A model generated the notes under the pieces. The model was given only the letters and a program-made list of their open reading frames with translations, ran no database searches and was not told where the DNA came from. Source: Dasypus novemcinctus (Eukaryota > Chordata > Mammalia > Cingulata > Dasypodidae). From it: a stretch of 64,000 nt of DNA. The translations under genes were made by a program, and so were the position numbers. Location: NCBI RefSeq assembly GCF_030445035.2, contig NC_080695.1:1333531-1397530 (forward strand). Direction: 5' to 3'. Each line of letters opens with the position of its first letter. The stretch's first letter is position 1. Of the stretch, positions 20,561-31,392 are shown piece after piece.

Positions 20561-20616
20561 TCCCACAAAGACCTGTCTCCAGAACACCTTCGGAAGAAAA
20601 AAAAGCAAGCACGGAG

Positions 20617-20694
20617 CAGGCACGGCCAGTGGCCGAGCACCTGCCTCCCACATGCGAGGTTCTGGGTTCCACTCCCACTGCTTCCTAAGAAAAC
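20617..20694 (+). mobile_element. tRNA-derived SINE monomer
   Basis: CCAGTGGCCGAGCACCTGCC is an A-box-like stretch. It is followed by CCCACATGCGAGG and GGGTTCCACTCCC, a B-box-like promoter region, and the element ends in an A-containing tail. The layout matches the short tRNA-headed SINEs of xenarthrans. Confidence 0.65.
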
Positions 20695-20903
20695 CCTGGG
20701 AGGACTAGAAGGGCCGTTGGTGTATGCGGCTCCCTGGAAAGCAGCGCGGCCCCGGCCTGGGCCTGCGCAGCTGACCCGGGTGCCCCCGAGTCAGCTCAGG
20801 CCAGGACGTCCCATGGGGGTCCCAGGTCCAGGAGGCAGCAGAGCCCGAAGGCCAGAAGGGCCAAGCCCAGAGCGCGCAGCCATCCCAACGGTACTGAAAG
20901 GAA

Positions 20904-21253
20904 TCCCGGGCAGCCGAGCTGGCTCAAGCGACTGGGCGCCCGTCCACCATATGGGAGGTCCAGGGTTCGATTCCCGGGACCTCCAGGTGAAGGCGCGCTC
21001 TCCACGCCATGGAGAGCTGGCGCAGCAGGATGACACCACAAAAAGAGACACAGAGGAGAGACAGTAAGAGACGCGGCAGACCAGGGAGCTGAGGTGGCGC
21101 AAGAGACTGAGCGCCTCTCTCCCTCTCCAGAAGGTCCCGGGATCGGTTCCTGGAGCCGCCTACAGAGAAGATGAGCAGGCACAGAGGAACACACAGCGAG
21201 TGGACACAGGGAGCAGACAGTGAGGGGGGAGAAATAAACCTTTTTTAAAAAAA
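20904..21253 (+). mobile_element. DAS-type dimeric tRNA-SINE
   Basis: Two tRNA-like heads in tandem. The first at about 20911 has GAGCTGGCTCAAGCGACTGG, then GGTTCGATTCCCGGGACC. The second at about 21090 has GAGGTGGCGCAAGAGACTGA, then GGGATCGGTTCCTGG. Both are followed by A/G-rich body sequence and a terminal A run at 21247-21253. The flanks share a short AAAGGAA direct repeat (20897-20903, 21251-21257). This family is characteristic of armadillos and is the main evidence for the organism. Confidence 0.85.
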
Positions 21254-23540
21254 GGAAGCCCTCTGCTCCCAATGAGTCGGAAAACTAGAATCTCCAAATT
21301 CACGCAGCAAATCAACACGAAGGAAACAGAATGTGGGACGTCGGGGGCGGGAGGGCAGAAGCAACAGGACGCCATGAGCCTTCTCAGAACACCGGCCGGA
21401 GGCTCGAGTAAGACGCCGTGAAAGGATGATGAAATAAACGCCCTGCCCGAGAAGCACACGCGCGGGGGTCTGTTTTGAAGGTGACGGATCGAGGTGTGAG
21501 CCGCAGGGCGGGGTGGCCTTCGGTCTGCGTCCAGGTGGAGAGAGAGTCCGCGGACTGGGGGCGCGCAGAGGCCGGCCCTGGGGCAGGGGGTTCCCGTGAG
21601 AAGCCGCCGGGGAGACGCACCGGGGCGGCGAGGGGCCTCGGGGCGCGGAGGGGTGCCACGGCGCGCAGCTGAGTCGGGCGGCTGGGTCACTACCGCCCTG
21701 TCCCGAGCAGAACAAACGACAGGAAGGCGGCCCCGGTGTGCCCAGGGCAGGGGGGGCGCCCACGAGCCAGGGGGGCAGGGAGCCCGCAGCGCGCTGCCCG
21801 GGTCAGCCTGCCGCCCAGCGCCGCGGCCCGGGGCCTGGCAGAGGCCGCCGGAGGGGGCCCCCCAAGGGTGGGCGCTGCGAGGGGCAGGCTCCCCCGCGCC
21901 GGCTCTGCCGCCCCGGGGGCCTCACTGTGATGGGAGGGGAGGGGTTGGCGAAAACGCCCCCGGCTCGAGGTGGAAGTCTGACGTGGGCGCGATGCCTGCT
22001 GCGGCACGCGGGGCGCCCCACTTCCAACAGGTGCCCCTGGCCGGGCAGGCAGTTCCCACGCCACTCAGCAAGGGCGGGAGGGGAGGGGAGGGGGTCCACC
22101 GAGACCCCCGGGCATGGTGCCGGCAGGGTGGCCCGGAGGCTGCGCTGGAGGCAGGGAGGCGGCTGCCTGCCCTGTGCCCCGGGGCATTTTTAAAAGAAGT
22201 TGGATTTTCACTCATTCTGAAAGCTCCGTTGGCTGCCGGTGGAGAAAGAACTCTGAAAGGGAAGGGCTGGGGGCGCGAGCCAGTCTGTGGGGAGAGGAGC
22301 CCACAGCTCCAGAGGCCCGGGGTCCCAGGGTCCCTGCCCGTCGGGGGGTCCCTGAGCCTGGGTTGGCGGGGCGGGCGCTGGCCCAGGAGGGCGGCGGTGC
22401 CGGGGCCCAGGGCTGCCCGCAGGCCCGCGCCCCGTGCTTTGCACTCGGTTGGGGTAAGTCCCCTCTTGGTGCAGGAAGTGCTCCCCAGGCCGCACCCACG
22501 CGCCCAAACAGCCTGAGGCCCAGAGCAGCCGAGCCCCTGTACACACGCCCCAGAGCCCAGGGGAGCGAAAATAAACCATTAGCGGAACACAATTCCACAA
22601 GGACCATTATGCAGAAGCAGCGACCTTTTTAGTCGCGGAAATTACGCACTCATGGGAAAATTGCCCCCGTGCTCCTTCCTGCGCGGCGCCGGCCGGGGTC
22701 CAGCAGGAAGGGGACGAGAGCTGGCGCCCGTCACGAGCCGGCCCCCGGTTTCGGCAGCTGCTGGCCGGGGGCGCACGCTAAGGTGGGCAGGACACCGGGT
22801 ACACAGTGGCGCTCAGGCATTGCTCCACACGCAGTCCCCAAAAGCCCAGCGACCGAAGGACACCGCAGTGGAGGGGACAGCGGCTTCCCAGGGGCCCCGG
22901 TGCCGGCGGGGGAGAGGGGTGGCCCGGCCACTGCCCCCAGCCCGTCCCCGCCGCGCACGAGGCCGGAGCCTGCAGCCCCAGGAGGCGGTGGCCGTGGCCG
23001 TGTCTGGCGCTCCTGGGCCCACGCCTCACCTGGAGACCTGGGGTCCAGGGGTGCCTGTGGAGGGGGGCGGGGCCGAGGGGGCGCAGGTGGGCTGCCCACT
23101 GGCTGCTTCCTGGCCCCTCACCCTCTGCAGAGGGTGGGAAGTGGCAGGCCCTGCCCGCAGTGACCAGGCCCCGGGGAGACGGGGAGCCCCCAGGGGCCTG
23201 GCGCGGGCAGCAGCCCCCCCGCGGGGAGGCTGGCGGGAAAGCCGCGGGCAGCATCGGCCCCCAGGGGCAGGCCAGGGGGCTCAGGCAGTGGCCGGTGAGC
23301 CACTGGGCAGGGTAAGGGCCCCCTGGCCATGACACAGTGGGGACGCTCGGTTCTGGGGAGGGGCCTCCCTCGGGCAAAGGTTCCAGTTTTGGAGGGGGCT
23401 CCTTCCCACCTGCATCCAGGTGAGGCGCCCCCCCCTCCGTGCGCCCCCTCTCTGAGCCCCCGGATGCTGCCCACTGCCTTCCCCCACGGCCCCCCGCAGC
23501 CCGGGGGAGCCCTCTGATGGCTCCCGGGCTCCCCCGCACT
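21254..23540. other. SSTR5 5' region, no coding exon seen
   Basis: Mixed unique sequence. Segment 22560-22672 stands out as AT-richer and non-repetitive, with ACAATTCCACAAGGACC, CATTATGCAGAAGC and TCATGGGAAAATTGCCC. It may be a conserved noncoding element. The other open frames look like chance. Confidence 0.45.
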
Positions 23541-23544
23541 CCCC

Positions 23545-24062
23545 AAGCGGGCGGCGCGCGCGCGCCAGCCCCGCGGCCGTGGGCAGGTCAGGTGCGAGGG
23601 CGGTGGGCAGAGCCGGGTGTGAGCCCCCTGCCGCTTCCGCCCCCTCTGGACAGCGCGGACGCCAGGGAGTCCCAGCCGAGGACGGAGGGAGGGGGGCGAG
23701 GGATGGGGGGAGCGGCGTGGCTGGGGAGGGACAGAAGGGGCAGGTGGGGCCAGGGCGTCAGGTGAGCCCCAGGGCAGCGCGCGCGGGACCCCAGGCGGGG
23801 GGCGGGGGTGACGAGCGCCAAGAGGGCGCGGGCAGGGGCGGGCGCGGGGACCCCCGGCGCGGACGGCGCGGCGGGCGCACTCACCTGGGCCGGGCGCTCA
23901 CCTGGGCCGGGCGCTCACCTGGGCCGGGCGCTCACCTGGGCCGGGCGCCCTCGGGCTGGAGCGGGTGTGGGCGCCGCTCGGGGCGGGGCGGGGCGGGGCC
24001 GGGAGCGCTCTGCTGCCTGAGTGGCCGCCCCGCGGCAAGGGGCGGGCCCTGCGCCCCAACCC
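23545..24062 (-). promoter_or_regulatory. SSTR5: CpG island, probable SSTR5 promoter/first exon
   Basis: Very CpG-dense. Read on the minus strand, it begins with a run of Sp1 GC boxes (23979-24003, GGGGCGGGGCGGGGCGGGGC on the + strand). Next comes a short GC-rich stretch, then a tandem array of four splice-donor sequences (23881-23942). It lies 4.5 kb upstream of the SSTR5 acceptor, where a noncoding first exon would be expected. Assignment to SSTR5 is inferred from orientation and position. Confidence 0.5.
23873..23948 (-). repeat. 17-base repeat of splice donors
   Basis: Four copies of GGGCGCTCACCTGGGCC (+ strand). On the minus strand each reads CCCAG|GTGAGC, and the last reads CCCAG|GTGAGTGCG, so all are consensus 5' splice sites. 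Exon ends would fall at 23936, 23919, 23902 and 23885. Position 23885 has the strongest donor. Confidence 0.8.
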
Positions 24063-24635
24063 GCTGTCTGTCCTCGCGGGGCGGGAAGCGCAGCCCCGTC
24101 TGGTGACCCTATGACCGCCCCCCCCCCCCCGTGCCCTCGCTGCCCCCGTCTCCAGACCGGAACTTTGGGGTCCTGCCGGCAGCAGGGGCAGAGGGGTCCC
24201 TGCAGGGCCCTCCTGAGAGTCTAGGGTCCCTGGGTCCCCGCCCAGCAAGGGGGCATAGCGAATGGGGGCTGCACAGAGGACCAGTGGCTCCTGACGCTCC
24301 AGCCGGTGTCACCCCAAAGGGGACGGGCACTTGGGAGACTCCCCAGGGTATGGTCGGGACCCCACGGCCAGGGCTGCCGTGCCCGGGGGGCGGGGGTGGT
24401 CCCGGGGCTCCAGCCTCTGAGCCAGCGCCTGCTCCTGAGGCATGGAGAAGGGTCTCCTTGGGGAGGACGTGTCCCTGTCCCGGCCACGCTGGATCCCCAA
24501 ACTCAGGAGTTGCCCAGCCCCCTCCCCGCCCTTCCCAAGGGGGTCTCATGGACCCCTCCCCTGCAGACACCTGCCCTGCCCCAGATCTCGGGAAAATGGT
24601 CAGGGCAAGTGGAAAATCACCCCCTTAGCCTGGCT
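24063..24635. other. Intergenic, no gene seen
   Basis: GC-rich, with a C13 run at 24118-24130. No exon or repeat family recognised. Confidence 0.45.
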
Positions 24636-24639
24636 GCAG

Positions 24640-25235
24640 CCCCCCCAGCAGCCCCCCAGCAGCGTCTCCCCCAGCAGCCCCCCCAGCAGCCCCCCAGCAG
24701 TGTCCCCCAGCAGCCCCCCAGCAGCACCCCCAGCACTCCCCCAGCAGCGTCCCCCCAGCAGTCCCCCCAGCAGCCTCCCCCAGCAGTCCCCCCAGCACTC
24801 CCCCAGCAGCGTCCCCCCAGCACTCCCCCAGCAGCGTCCCCCCAGCAGTCCCCCCAGCAGCCTCCCCCAGCAGTCCCCCCAGCAGCCTCCCCCAGCAGTC
24901 CCCCCAGCAGCGTCCCCCCAGCAGCCCCCAGCAGCGTCCCTCCAGCAGCCCCCCAGCAGCCCCCCAGCAGCCTCCCCCAGCACTCCCCCAGCAGCCCCCA
25001 GCAGCCTCCCCCAGCAGCCCCTCCAGCAGCCCCTCCAGCAGTCCCCCCAGCAGTGTCCTCCCAGCAGCCCCCCAGCAGCCCCCAGCAGCCCCCCCAGCAG
25101 TCCCCCAGCAGTGTCCCCCCAGCAGCCCCCCAGCAGCCCCCAGCAGCCCCTCCAGCAGTCCCCCAGCAGCCCCCAGCAGCCCCCCCAGCAGCCCCCAGCA
25201 GCCCCCCAGCAGCCCCCCAGCAGCCTCCCGCAGCT
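24640..25235. repeat. CCCCCAGCAG minisatellite
   Basis: About 600 bases of imperfect units of 9-13 bases, CCCCCCAGCAGT or CCCCCAGCAGCGTC, roughly fifty in all. The absence of stops gives long Pro/Gln/Ser frames on the + strand and Gly/Leu/Cys frames on the minus strand. They are not genes. The minus strand is a G-run plus CTGCTG array. Confidence 0.88.
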
Positions 25236-25545
25236 CCTCTGCGGCCCCCCGGCCTGCGCCCTGCTGACGAGGGCACTGCCCCTGGGAGGAGGAAGGGCGG
25301 GGGGCCGAGCCCACCCGCGCCCCCGGAGCGCCTGTGCTGTGCTAGAGCAGGCACAGCCCTGCAGGGGGCCGGCTGTCCCCGAGGGGCCGGCGGGGGGGGC
25401 TGTCTGCTTGGGAAGAATCAGACAAAACCCCCTCGGTGCAAGGGACACCGACCGCCAGCCAAGGCTGGAGGGGAGGCACATGACCAGAAACCAAACTCCG
25501 AACGGAGGTGACAGCCGCCTGCGGTAAACTGCCACCCGGAAGCGC
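25236..25545. other. Intergenic, no gene seen
   Basis: No coding sequence or repeat recognised. Transition from the array to the promoter-like segment downstream. Confidence 0.4.
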
Positions 25546-25549
25546 AGGC

Positions 25550-26130
25550 GGGAGGGGAGGGGCGGGGGCGGGGCCTCCCAGCAGCACCCCGGCTCCAGCG
25601 AGGGCCAGCCGGGGCCCAGGCCTGACCCCACGGGCTCAGAAGAACAAATTCTGGATGGCTTCACCCCCAGAAATTTCTAGAAACAGCCAATCGGAAGAAC
25701 GGCCATTGGCCGGAGATTCCCGGGCGCGGCTGCTTGGTGGGCCTCAGTGAAGATTGGGGGAACCTGTTGGCTAAAAGGGGAGACTCGAGGGGGCTTGTGG
25801 GTGCAGCCCACCGCCCTTGCCTGGGTCAGGTCTTGATCTCCACTCAGCGCGGGTGCGCGACCCCCGCGAGGCCGGGCCCCTCCACGGCGGGGAGCCCCCG
25901 CCCGCTGCCGTCGCCCGAGTCTGGGCCCAGGGCCTGGAGACCCCGGCCCGCTGCCCCCCAGGTGGGGAAGGCCGGGCGGCCCCGGCTGGCCCTCGCGGCG
26001 GAGGGGCGGCTGGCACAGACGCGCCCGCCCTGGGGCCCGCTCGGCCGCGCCGCCGGGCCCCGTGCCCCCCACCCCTCACCCCCGCACGGCTCGCTAGCAG
26101 GCCCAGGGGCCAAGGGGCTGTCCGCGGCCG
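25550..26130. promoter_or_regulatory. Orphan CpG-island promoter-like module
   Basis: GC boxes at 25557-25575. Three CCAAT elements follow: CCAAT at 25687-25691 (AGCCAATCGG, a near-perfect NF-Y site) and inverted ATTGG at 25705-25709 and 25753-25757. A CpG-dense tract then runs to about 26130. This resembles an NF-Y/Sp1 housekeeping promoter, but no open frame next to it looks like a gene. Confidence 0.4.
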
Positions 26131-28180
26131 GGGCCGGAAGCGTGAGGCGGGCCCGAGAGCTGGGCAGTGGGCCGCCCGCCGGAAGCCCGCCCAGAAGATG
26201 GACACGTGCGCTTCCCCCGCGCCCGGTGGGACCTGGAGACGCTGGATGAGAGGGGAGTGGGCTCCTCCCCGGGCGGGCAAGGTGGGAGCAGCCCCCCACC
26301 CCCGGCTGGCCTGGCTCCCAGTCCACGGGGTGCCCAGGGGACATCTGCCCCTCCTCAGGCTTCAGCAGAAAGGAGGCCTGGACGCAGAGTTCTGGGGAGA
26401 GGTCTCACCCGGCTGGGAGCCAAGCCAGGTGTCTGGGGGGCACAGGTGAGTCCTAGACCAGCAGAGTGCCCCCCGTCCTGCCCCTGGACCCCAAACGTCC
26501 CCGGAGCAGCTGGCCAAGAGCTCGCCCTCCCGGGGCCTTGTTAGAGGGATGTGGGTTTCCAAAGACCCTTCCGGAAGGGGTTTGTCTGGGCCGTGCTGGG
26601 TCCTGCCTGACCCCCCTCCCAGAGGCCTGAGCCCAGTGCCGGCCCTGCTCCAGGGACCCCCGAGGCCCGGCCAGGCAAGCGCTGCAGGCGGGGGGACGGC
26701 GCCACCCAGGCCGCGGGCGAGGGGCGGGCAGGAGGGCGGGGGACAGACCAGAGGGCAGGCGCGGGCAGTGGGCAGCCCCCTCCGTGCCCGGCCCCTCTCG
26801 GCGCCCCGAGCGTGGCCACCGAGGCCAGCCCCAAACCCCTTTCCCAGCTGGGGGTGCCGAGGGCCCCGGCCAGGGAGGGTCCCAAGCTGGGCGGTTCCCG
26901 GGGGGCCCGGCTCTTCCTCTCCCGGGACCCCGAGGTGGGGTGAGCGCAGGGCGGAGGGCATGCCAGGGGCTCGGGGCCCAGACATCCTGAGACCCCCGAG
27001 GCCACAGAGCCTGCCTGCCCCTGGACGGCCGCTGCCCACTCCGGGCAGGCGTCAAAGCCCAAAGCCCCCTTCCTGGCCCTCCTCGACGCCTCCCCCGGGT
27101 CACCCAGAACCTTCCACCCACTCCGGCCCCTTCCCTCCTGCCCAGTCGAGGGTCCAGCCCAGGCTCGGGGGGGCAGGCAGTGACCCCACGTGGGGCCACG
27201 GCCAGGCCTCGGTGGAGCTGGAGAGCCCAGGCCTTGGGGGGGCTGGCGGCGCACCCCGGTGGGCTCCCCAGCCAGAGCCCCCAGCCCGTCCACGGGGAGG
27301 GCGTGCTGGGGTCAGCAGGAAGCCGGGGGCCCCGAGGGCCGAGGACAGGCGCCGGGGGGCCGGGCGCCTTCCCCTCCCCGGGATCAGCCGAGGTGACGCC
27401 CGGGCCGCTCTGCAGAGGGTGCGCCCAGCACAGGCGAGGGAGCCGCGCTGCCCGGCTCCATGGCAACATGCGGTGGCCGGCCGATGCCCCCGGCCGCTGG
27501 CCGCCCCCCGCCGGCCCACGGAGGCCCCCCCAGGGAGCCGAGCCAGCCGTGACCGCCCCCACCACCGCGCCCCCTTCCGGGGCCTGAGCCGGGGCCGAGG
27601 GGCTGGGCCGAGCCCACCAGGGGCCCCGTGGTTATTCAAAAGCCCGGGAGCTGCTCCGCTCCCCTGGGGACACCGCGGGCGCTGCCACACGGGCACGCTC
27701 TGTCCTCCAGCCGAGCCAACCCCTCCCAGAGTGCGGCCCCCCCGCGAGGCCCGTCCTGCGGCCGCGGGGAGCTCAGGGCACAGCAGGACCAAAGAGGCCT
27801 GGGGGGCCCTGCCCGCGGTGGGCGGGCGCTCAGGGGGGCACAGGCCGAGTCCTGTGGTGCCCCCGCCTCCCGGGGCGGGCAGCTTGTCCCTGGGCCCCGG
27901 GCGAGGCTGTGCGGCAGCCCCCCGCTGCGGGGTGGGGGCCACCCAGAACAAGGAGCAGCCCCCGGGCTGCATCTGCCAGGCAAGGGGGGGCGCGTGAGGG
28001 GTGCCCGGCGGCTGCCAGGCCCTCCCCTCCGGGGAGCCCCGTGGGAGGCCTGGGGCAGCCCACCCCGTGCCCGGAGCCCCCGAGCCCTGGACGAAGGGGG
28101 GATGAGGGACGGGGCAGGCCACCAGGTGGAGAGGGAGGGCCAGGTGGAGCCGCGGGAGGCGCACGTGGGCAGGGGCGTGT
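26131..28180. other. Intergenic, no gene seen
   Basis: GC-rich throughout. The long frames have no family resemblance. CTCCATGGCAACATG at 27459-27473 holds an RFX-like half-site. No repeats of note. Confidence 0.4.
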
Positions 28181-28184
28181 GAAT

Positions 28185-28605
28185 GTGCAAGTGCGCATGG
28201 GTGTACGAGTGTATGTGTGACAGTGTATGAGGGTGTGAGTGTGCAAGTGTGCAAATGTTCTCCCGAGTGCATTTGTGTGTGTGGCTGGTGTGTTTGTGTG
28301 AGCATGTGTGGGAGTGTGTATGGGTGTGTTAGTGAGGGTGTGTGAGTGCGTGCGTGTGTTGAGAGTTTGCAAGTGTGTAAATGTGTGCCTGAGCATGCAA
28401 GTGTGAGTGAGTGTGGCTGGGTGTGTCTGTGTGAGCCTGTGTGGGAGTGAGAGTGTGCAAATGTGTGCCTGCGCGTGCAAGTGTGGCTGGGTGTGTCTGT
28501 GTGAGCCTGTGTGGGAGAGTGTGCAAATGTGTGCCTGAGCGTGCAAGTGTGAGTGTGGCTGGGCGTGTCTGTGTGAGCCTGTGTGGGAGCAAGAGTGGGA
28601 GCGTG
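28185..28605. repeat. GT-rich minisatellite
   Basis: TGTG-rich tandem repeat. The second half has a clear period of 70-72 bases, with GTGTGGCTGG at 28411, 28481 and 28553, each followed by GTGTCTGTGTGAGCCTGTG. The first half is more degenerate GT/GA sequence. Confidence 0.85.
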
Positions 28606-29450
28606 TGTGCCTGGGGATGAGTCCCGGCCACTTGACCCTCCCACCCCGGGGAAGGGGAGGGGACAGGGATCTTCATTTGACAGAGAGGGGAAACTGAGGC
28701 ACAGAGTGGGCGCTCTCTCAGGTCACCCAGGACCCCGGGACGTGGGCCTGGCTGCTGCCCCCCGGGCCGCCCGGACCCGAGTCCTGGGGGTGCCGTGGCG
28801 CCCACTCGTCAGCTGGCCGGCCCGGCACGTGCTCTGCCTCCGGGGGCACCGCCCCTCTGCCCGCCGCGGGTGCAGGGGTGAGGCTGGAGCCGGCGAGAGC
28901 GAGGGAGGCGCCCGCGCTGGGCGACGCCATGTGGCCTGGCCTTGTCCCTCCGCCCGAGCAGGGACCCGTGGGGCCTCGGGGGGACGGGGGCAGCCGCGTC
29001 CCCAGGCAGCAGGATGTGGGGTCGAGCTGGTCGCCGGGCCCAGGCCGCCTGCGCGTCGTGACGAAGCTGGGTCTCCCACGCCGCCCCCGGCGCACGCAGA
29101 GCCCGCCCGCCCCCGCCCCCAAGGGCCCCGGAAACAGCCCGCGCTCGGCCTCGTGGGCCCCAGAGGCCCTGCGCCCCGGGGACCCCGGCCCCCTCCAGCC
29201 CAGACGCCCCTCTGCGCAGCCCCACCCCCGCGGACCCCTGCAGCGACGGGGTGAGCACCAGCAGGTGGCCTGGTCCTCGGTCCCCCGCTCCGAGCTGCTC
29301 GACGTCGTCCACCCCCGGCCAGCGGTGCCCTCGAGCCAGAGCCCCCACCAAGGCCAAGTGGACAGGAGGGCCATCAGGGACTCGCTGACCCGGAGCACGG
29401 CCGAGGGGCGGCTGGGGGCCTCCCGTGGGGCCGGCGGAGGCGCCCTTGCA
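28606..29450. other. Intergenic, MIR fragment, no gene seen
   Basis: A MIR core on the minus strand lies at 28677-28735 (GGGGAAACTGAGGCACAGAG followed by CTCAGGTCACCCAGG). Nothing else recognised. Confidence 0.5.
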
Positions 29451-29454
29451 GGAA

Positions 29455-29940
29455 GCAGCGGAGGGGCCGGGCAGGGGGGGCCGGGCAGGGGGCTGGGCAG
29501 GGGGGCGGGCGGGGGGCCGGGCGTGGCTGGACGGGGCCCGGGCGGGGGGCCGTGCGTGGCTGGGCGGGGGGCCAGGCGGGGGGCCAGGTGGGGGGCGGGG
29601 CAGGGGGGCCGGGAAGGGGGGCCGGGCAGGAGGGCGGGCAGGGGGGCCGGGCAGGGGGGCTGGGCAGGGGGGCGGGCAGGGGGGCCGGGCAGGGGGCCCG
29701 GGCAGCGGGGCGGGCAGGGGGGCTGGGCAGGGGGGCCAGGCAGTGGGGCGGGAAGGGGGACTGGGCAGGGGCCCGGGTGGGGGGGCCAGGCAGGGGCCCG
29801 GGCAGCGGGGCGGGCAGGGGGGCTGGGCAAGGGGGCCGGGAAGGGGGGCCGGGCAGGGGCCCGGGCAGCGGGGCGGGCAGGGGGACTGGGCAGGGGCCCG
29901 GGTGGGGGGGCCAGGCAGGGGCCCGGGCAGCGGGGCGCTC
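29455..29940. repeat. GGGCAGGGGGGCC minisatellite
   Basis: About 480 bases of G-rich units (GGGCAGGGGGGCCG, with CTGGGCAGGGG and GCCCGGGCAGCGG variants). A composite of about 120 bases, holding GACTGGGCAGGGGCCCGGGT, occurs twice (29757 and 29882). The + strand has strong G-quadruplex potential. Confidence 0.85.
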
Positions 29941-31145
29941 CTGAGCTCCCTTGGGGTCTCCGCCTGGTGCTGGCCGCCCGCCCAGGTCTGCCGTCCCTGT
30001 CCCTGGTGACCCAGGGCCCCCGCTGGTGTGGGCGGGTGCCGGGTGGACCAGGCCAGCCCCCCAAGAGCCCGCACCCAGCCACAGCCAGCCTCCCACCTCC
30101 GGGGCCCGGCCACAGCACGCGGCCGACTGACGCCCTCCCGGGTGCTCGCCAGCCGCCGGGGGTCCCCTCCGCCCCCTGGCACCCAGCCTCCCCACCCCGC
30201 CCGGCTGGCGGGCTCAGCGAGCGCCCTGCCCCTGCGCCCACACCTTGCCCTCCTGCAGGGCTGGCGTCCAGAGCCTGCCCTCGGGGGCCAACACGTGCGT
30301 GACCGCGAGCGAGCCCAAGACGAGTGCGCCCACGGGCGCGGGGAGGCCGCGGCGAGGAGGCGCGTGACGGGCGCTTATGGGGACTTAAGGCGGTCCCACA
30401 AATAAAGTCTACTTCACCAAACGCCCTCGGCCAGGGCTCACCCCACAGACGTGATGCCACTGGGCGCGGCGCCGGAGGCCCGTGGGGCACCCACTCTGCA
30501 CGTGGGAGCTGCGGGGTGCGGCACGCGCGGGGGGCGGGGCGGAGGCCGGGACACGCGTGCCCGTGTCGCCCGTTACCCCGTCCCCGTGGGGCACCACCGG
30601 CCATGAGCAGAGAACTGGACCCACTGTGGAGGCGCGGCGTCCTCAGCGCCACACGGGACCCGGGGCTTTCACGGATTCCCTTGCGTTAATAAGCCGCTAA
30701 ATCAGGAAAACTCGGTCTGCTCGGCGGCGCTCAACCGCGGCGGTTCAGCTTGCCCCACCCCGTTTGCCATCCGCGTCCGACGCGCCTGGAGATGGGACTT
30801 CTCCTCACAGTCCGCGCGGGTGCAAAGAGCAGGGGCCCCCGGGCGAGGGGAGGGGTACCCTCAGTGGCCGCTGTGGCCGGCCGGCCCCGGCGTCGGGCCA
30901 CCCACCCTCCTGCAACGCGCCGCCGGGGACGGCCGGTGCCGGAACTTCTGGGTTTTCTGAGCTGCCGGTCTGGATTCGAACCTGCTGCCTGCAAATCCGC
31001 AATGCCCAGGCCGGGAGGAAGGGCAGGGTCCAGGGCCCCCCGGGGCCTGGTTCACGAGGGGAGCCCGGGAGAAAGTCCCCCGGGAACGGGGCAGGCAGCC
31101 CAGGAGAGGGCTGGGAGTGGGGCAGCCCAGGGGCAGGTCCTCCCC
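29941..31145. other. Intergenic, no gene seen
   Basis: Two AT-richer patches interrupt GC-rich DNA. One is at 30360-30425 (CTTATGGGGACTTAAGG, CACAAATAAAGTCTACTTC, which includes an AATAAA). The other is at 30660-30715 (TTGCGTTAATAAGCCGCTAA and ATCAGGAAAACTC). Neither fits a repeat family I know. They may be conserved noncoding DNA or old repeat remnants. Confidence 0.4.
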
Positions 31146-31392
31146 CAGTGTAGACACCCCTCCCCGGGTGTAGGCACCTTCCCAGGGTGTAGACACCCCT
31201 CCCCAGGTGTAGACAGCCCCTCCCCAGGTGTAGGACAGCCCCCCTGGGGTAGACGCCTCCGCTGGTGTAGACGCCCTCCCGTGGCTGGTGTAGATACTCT
31301 CCCCTGGTGTAGATGCCCTCTCCTGGTATAGACACCTTCTGCTGTTGTAGACGCCCTCCCCCTGGTGTAGACGCCCTCCCCGGTGTAGCCCC
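31146..31392. repeat. GTGTAGACGCC minisatellite
   Basis: Twelve or so imperfect units of about 20 bases, CTCCCC(A/T)GGTGTAGACGCC, with insertions that break the phase. Minus-strand translation gives a Gly-Val-Tyr-Thr pattern that is an artefact of the repeat. Confidence 0.83.

Noticed and set aside
24442-25527. Pro/Ser/Gln-rich frame of about 360 codons
   Set aside because: Translation of the CCCCCAGCAG array. It is not related to a mucin or transcription-factor tail by any flanking domain.
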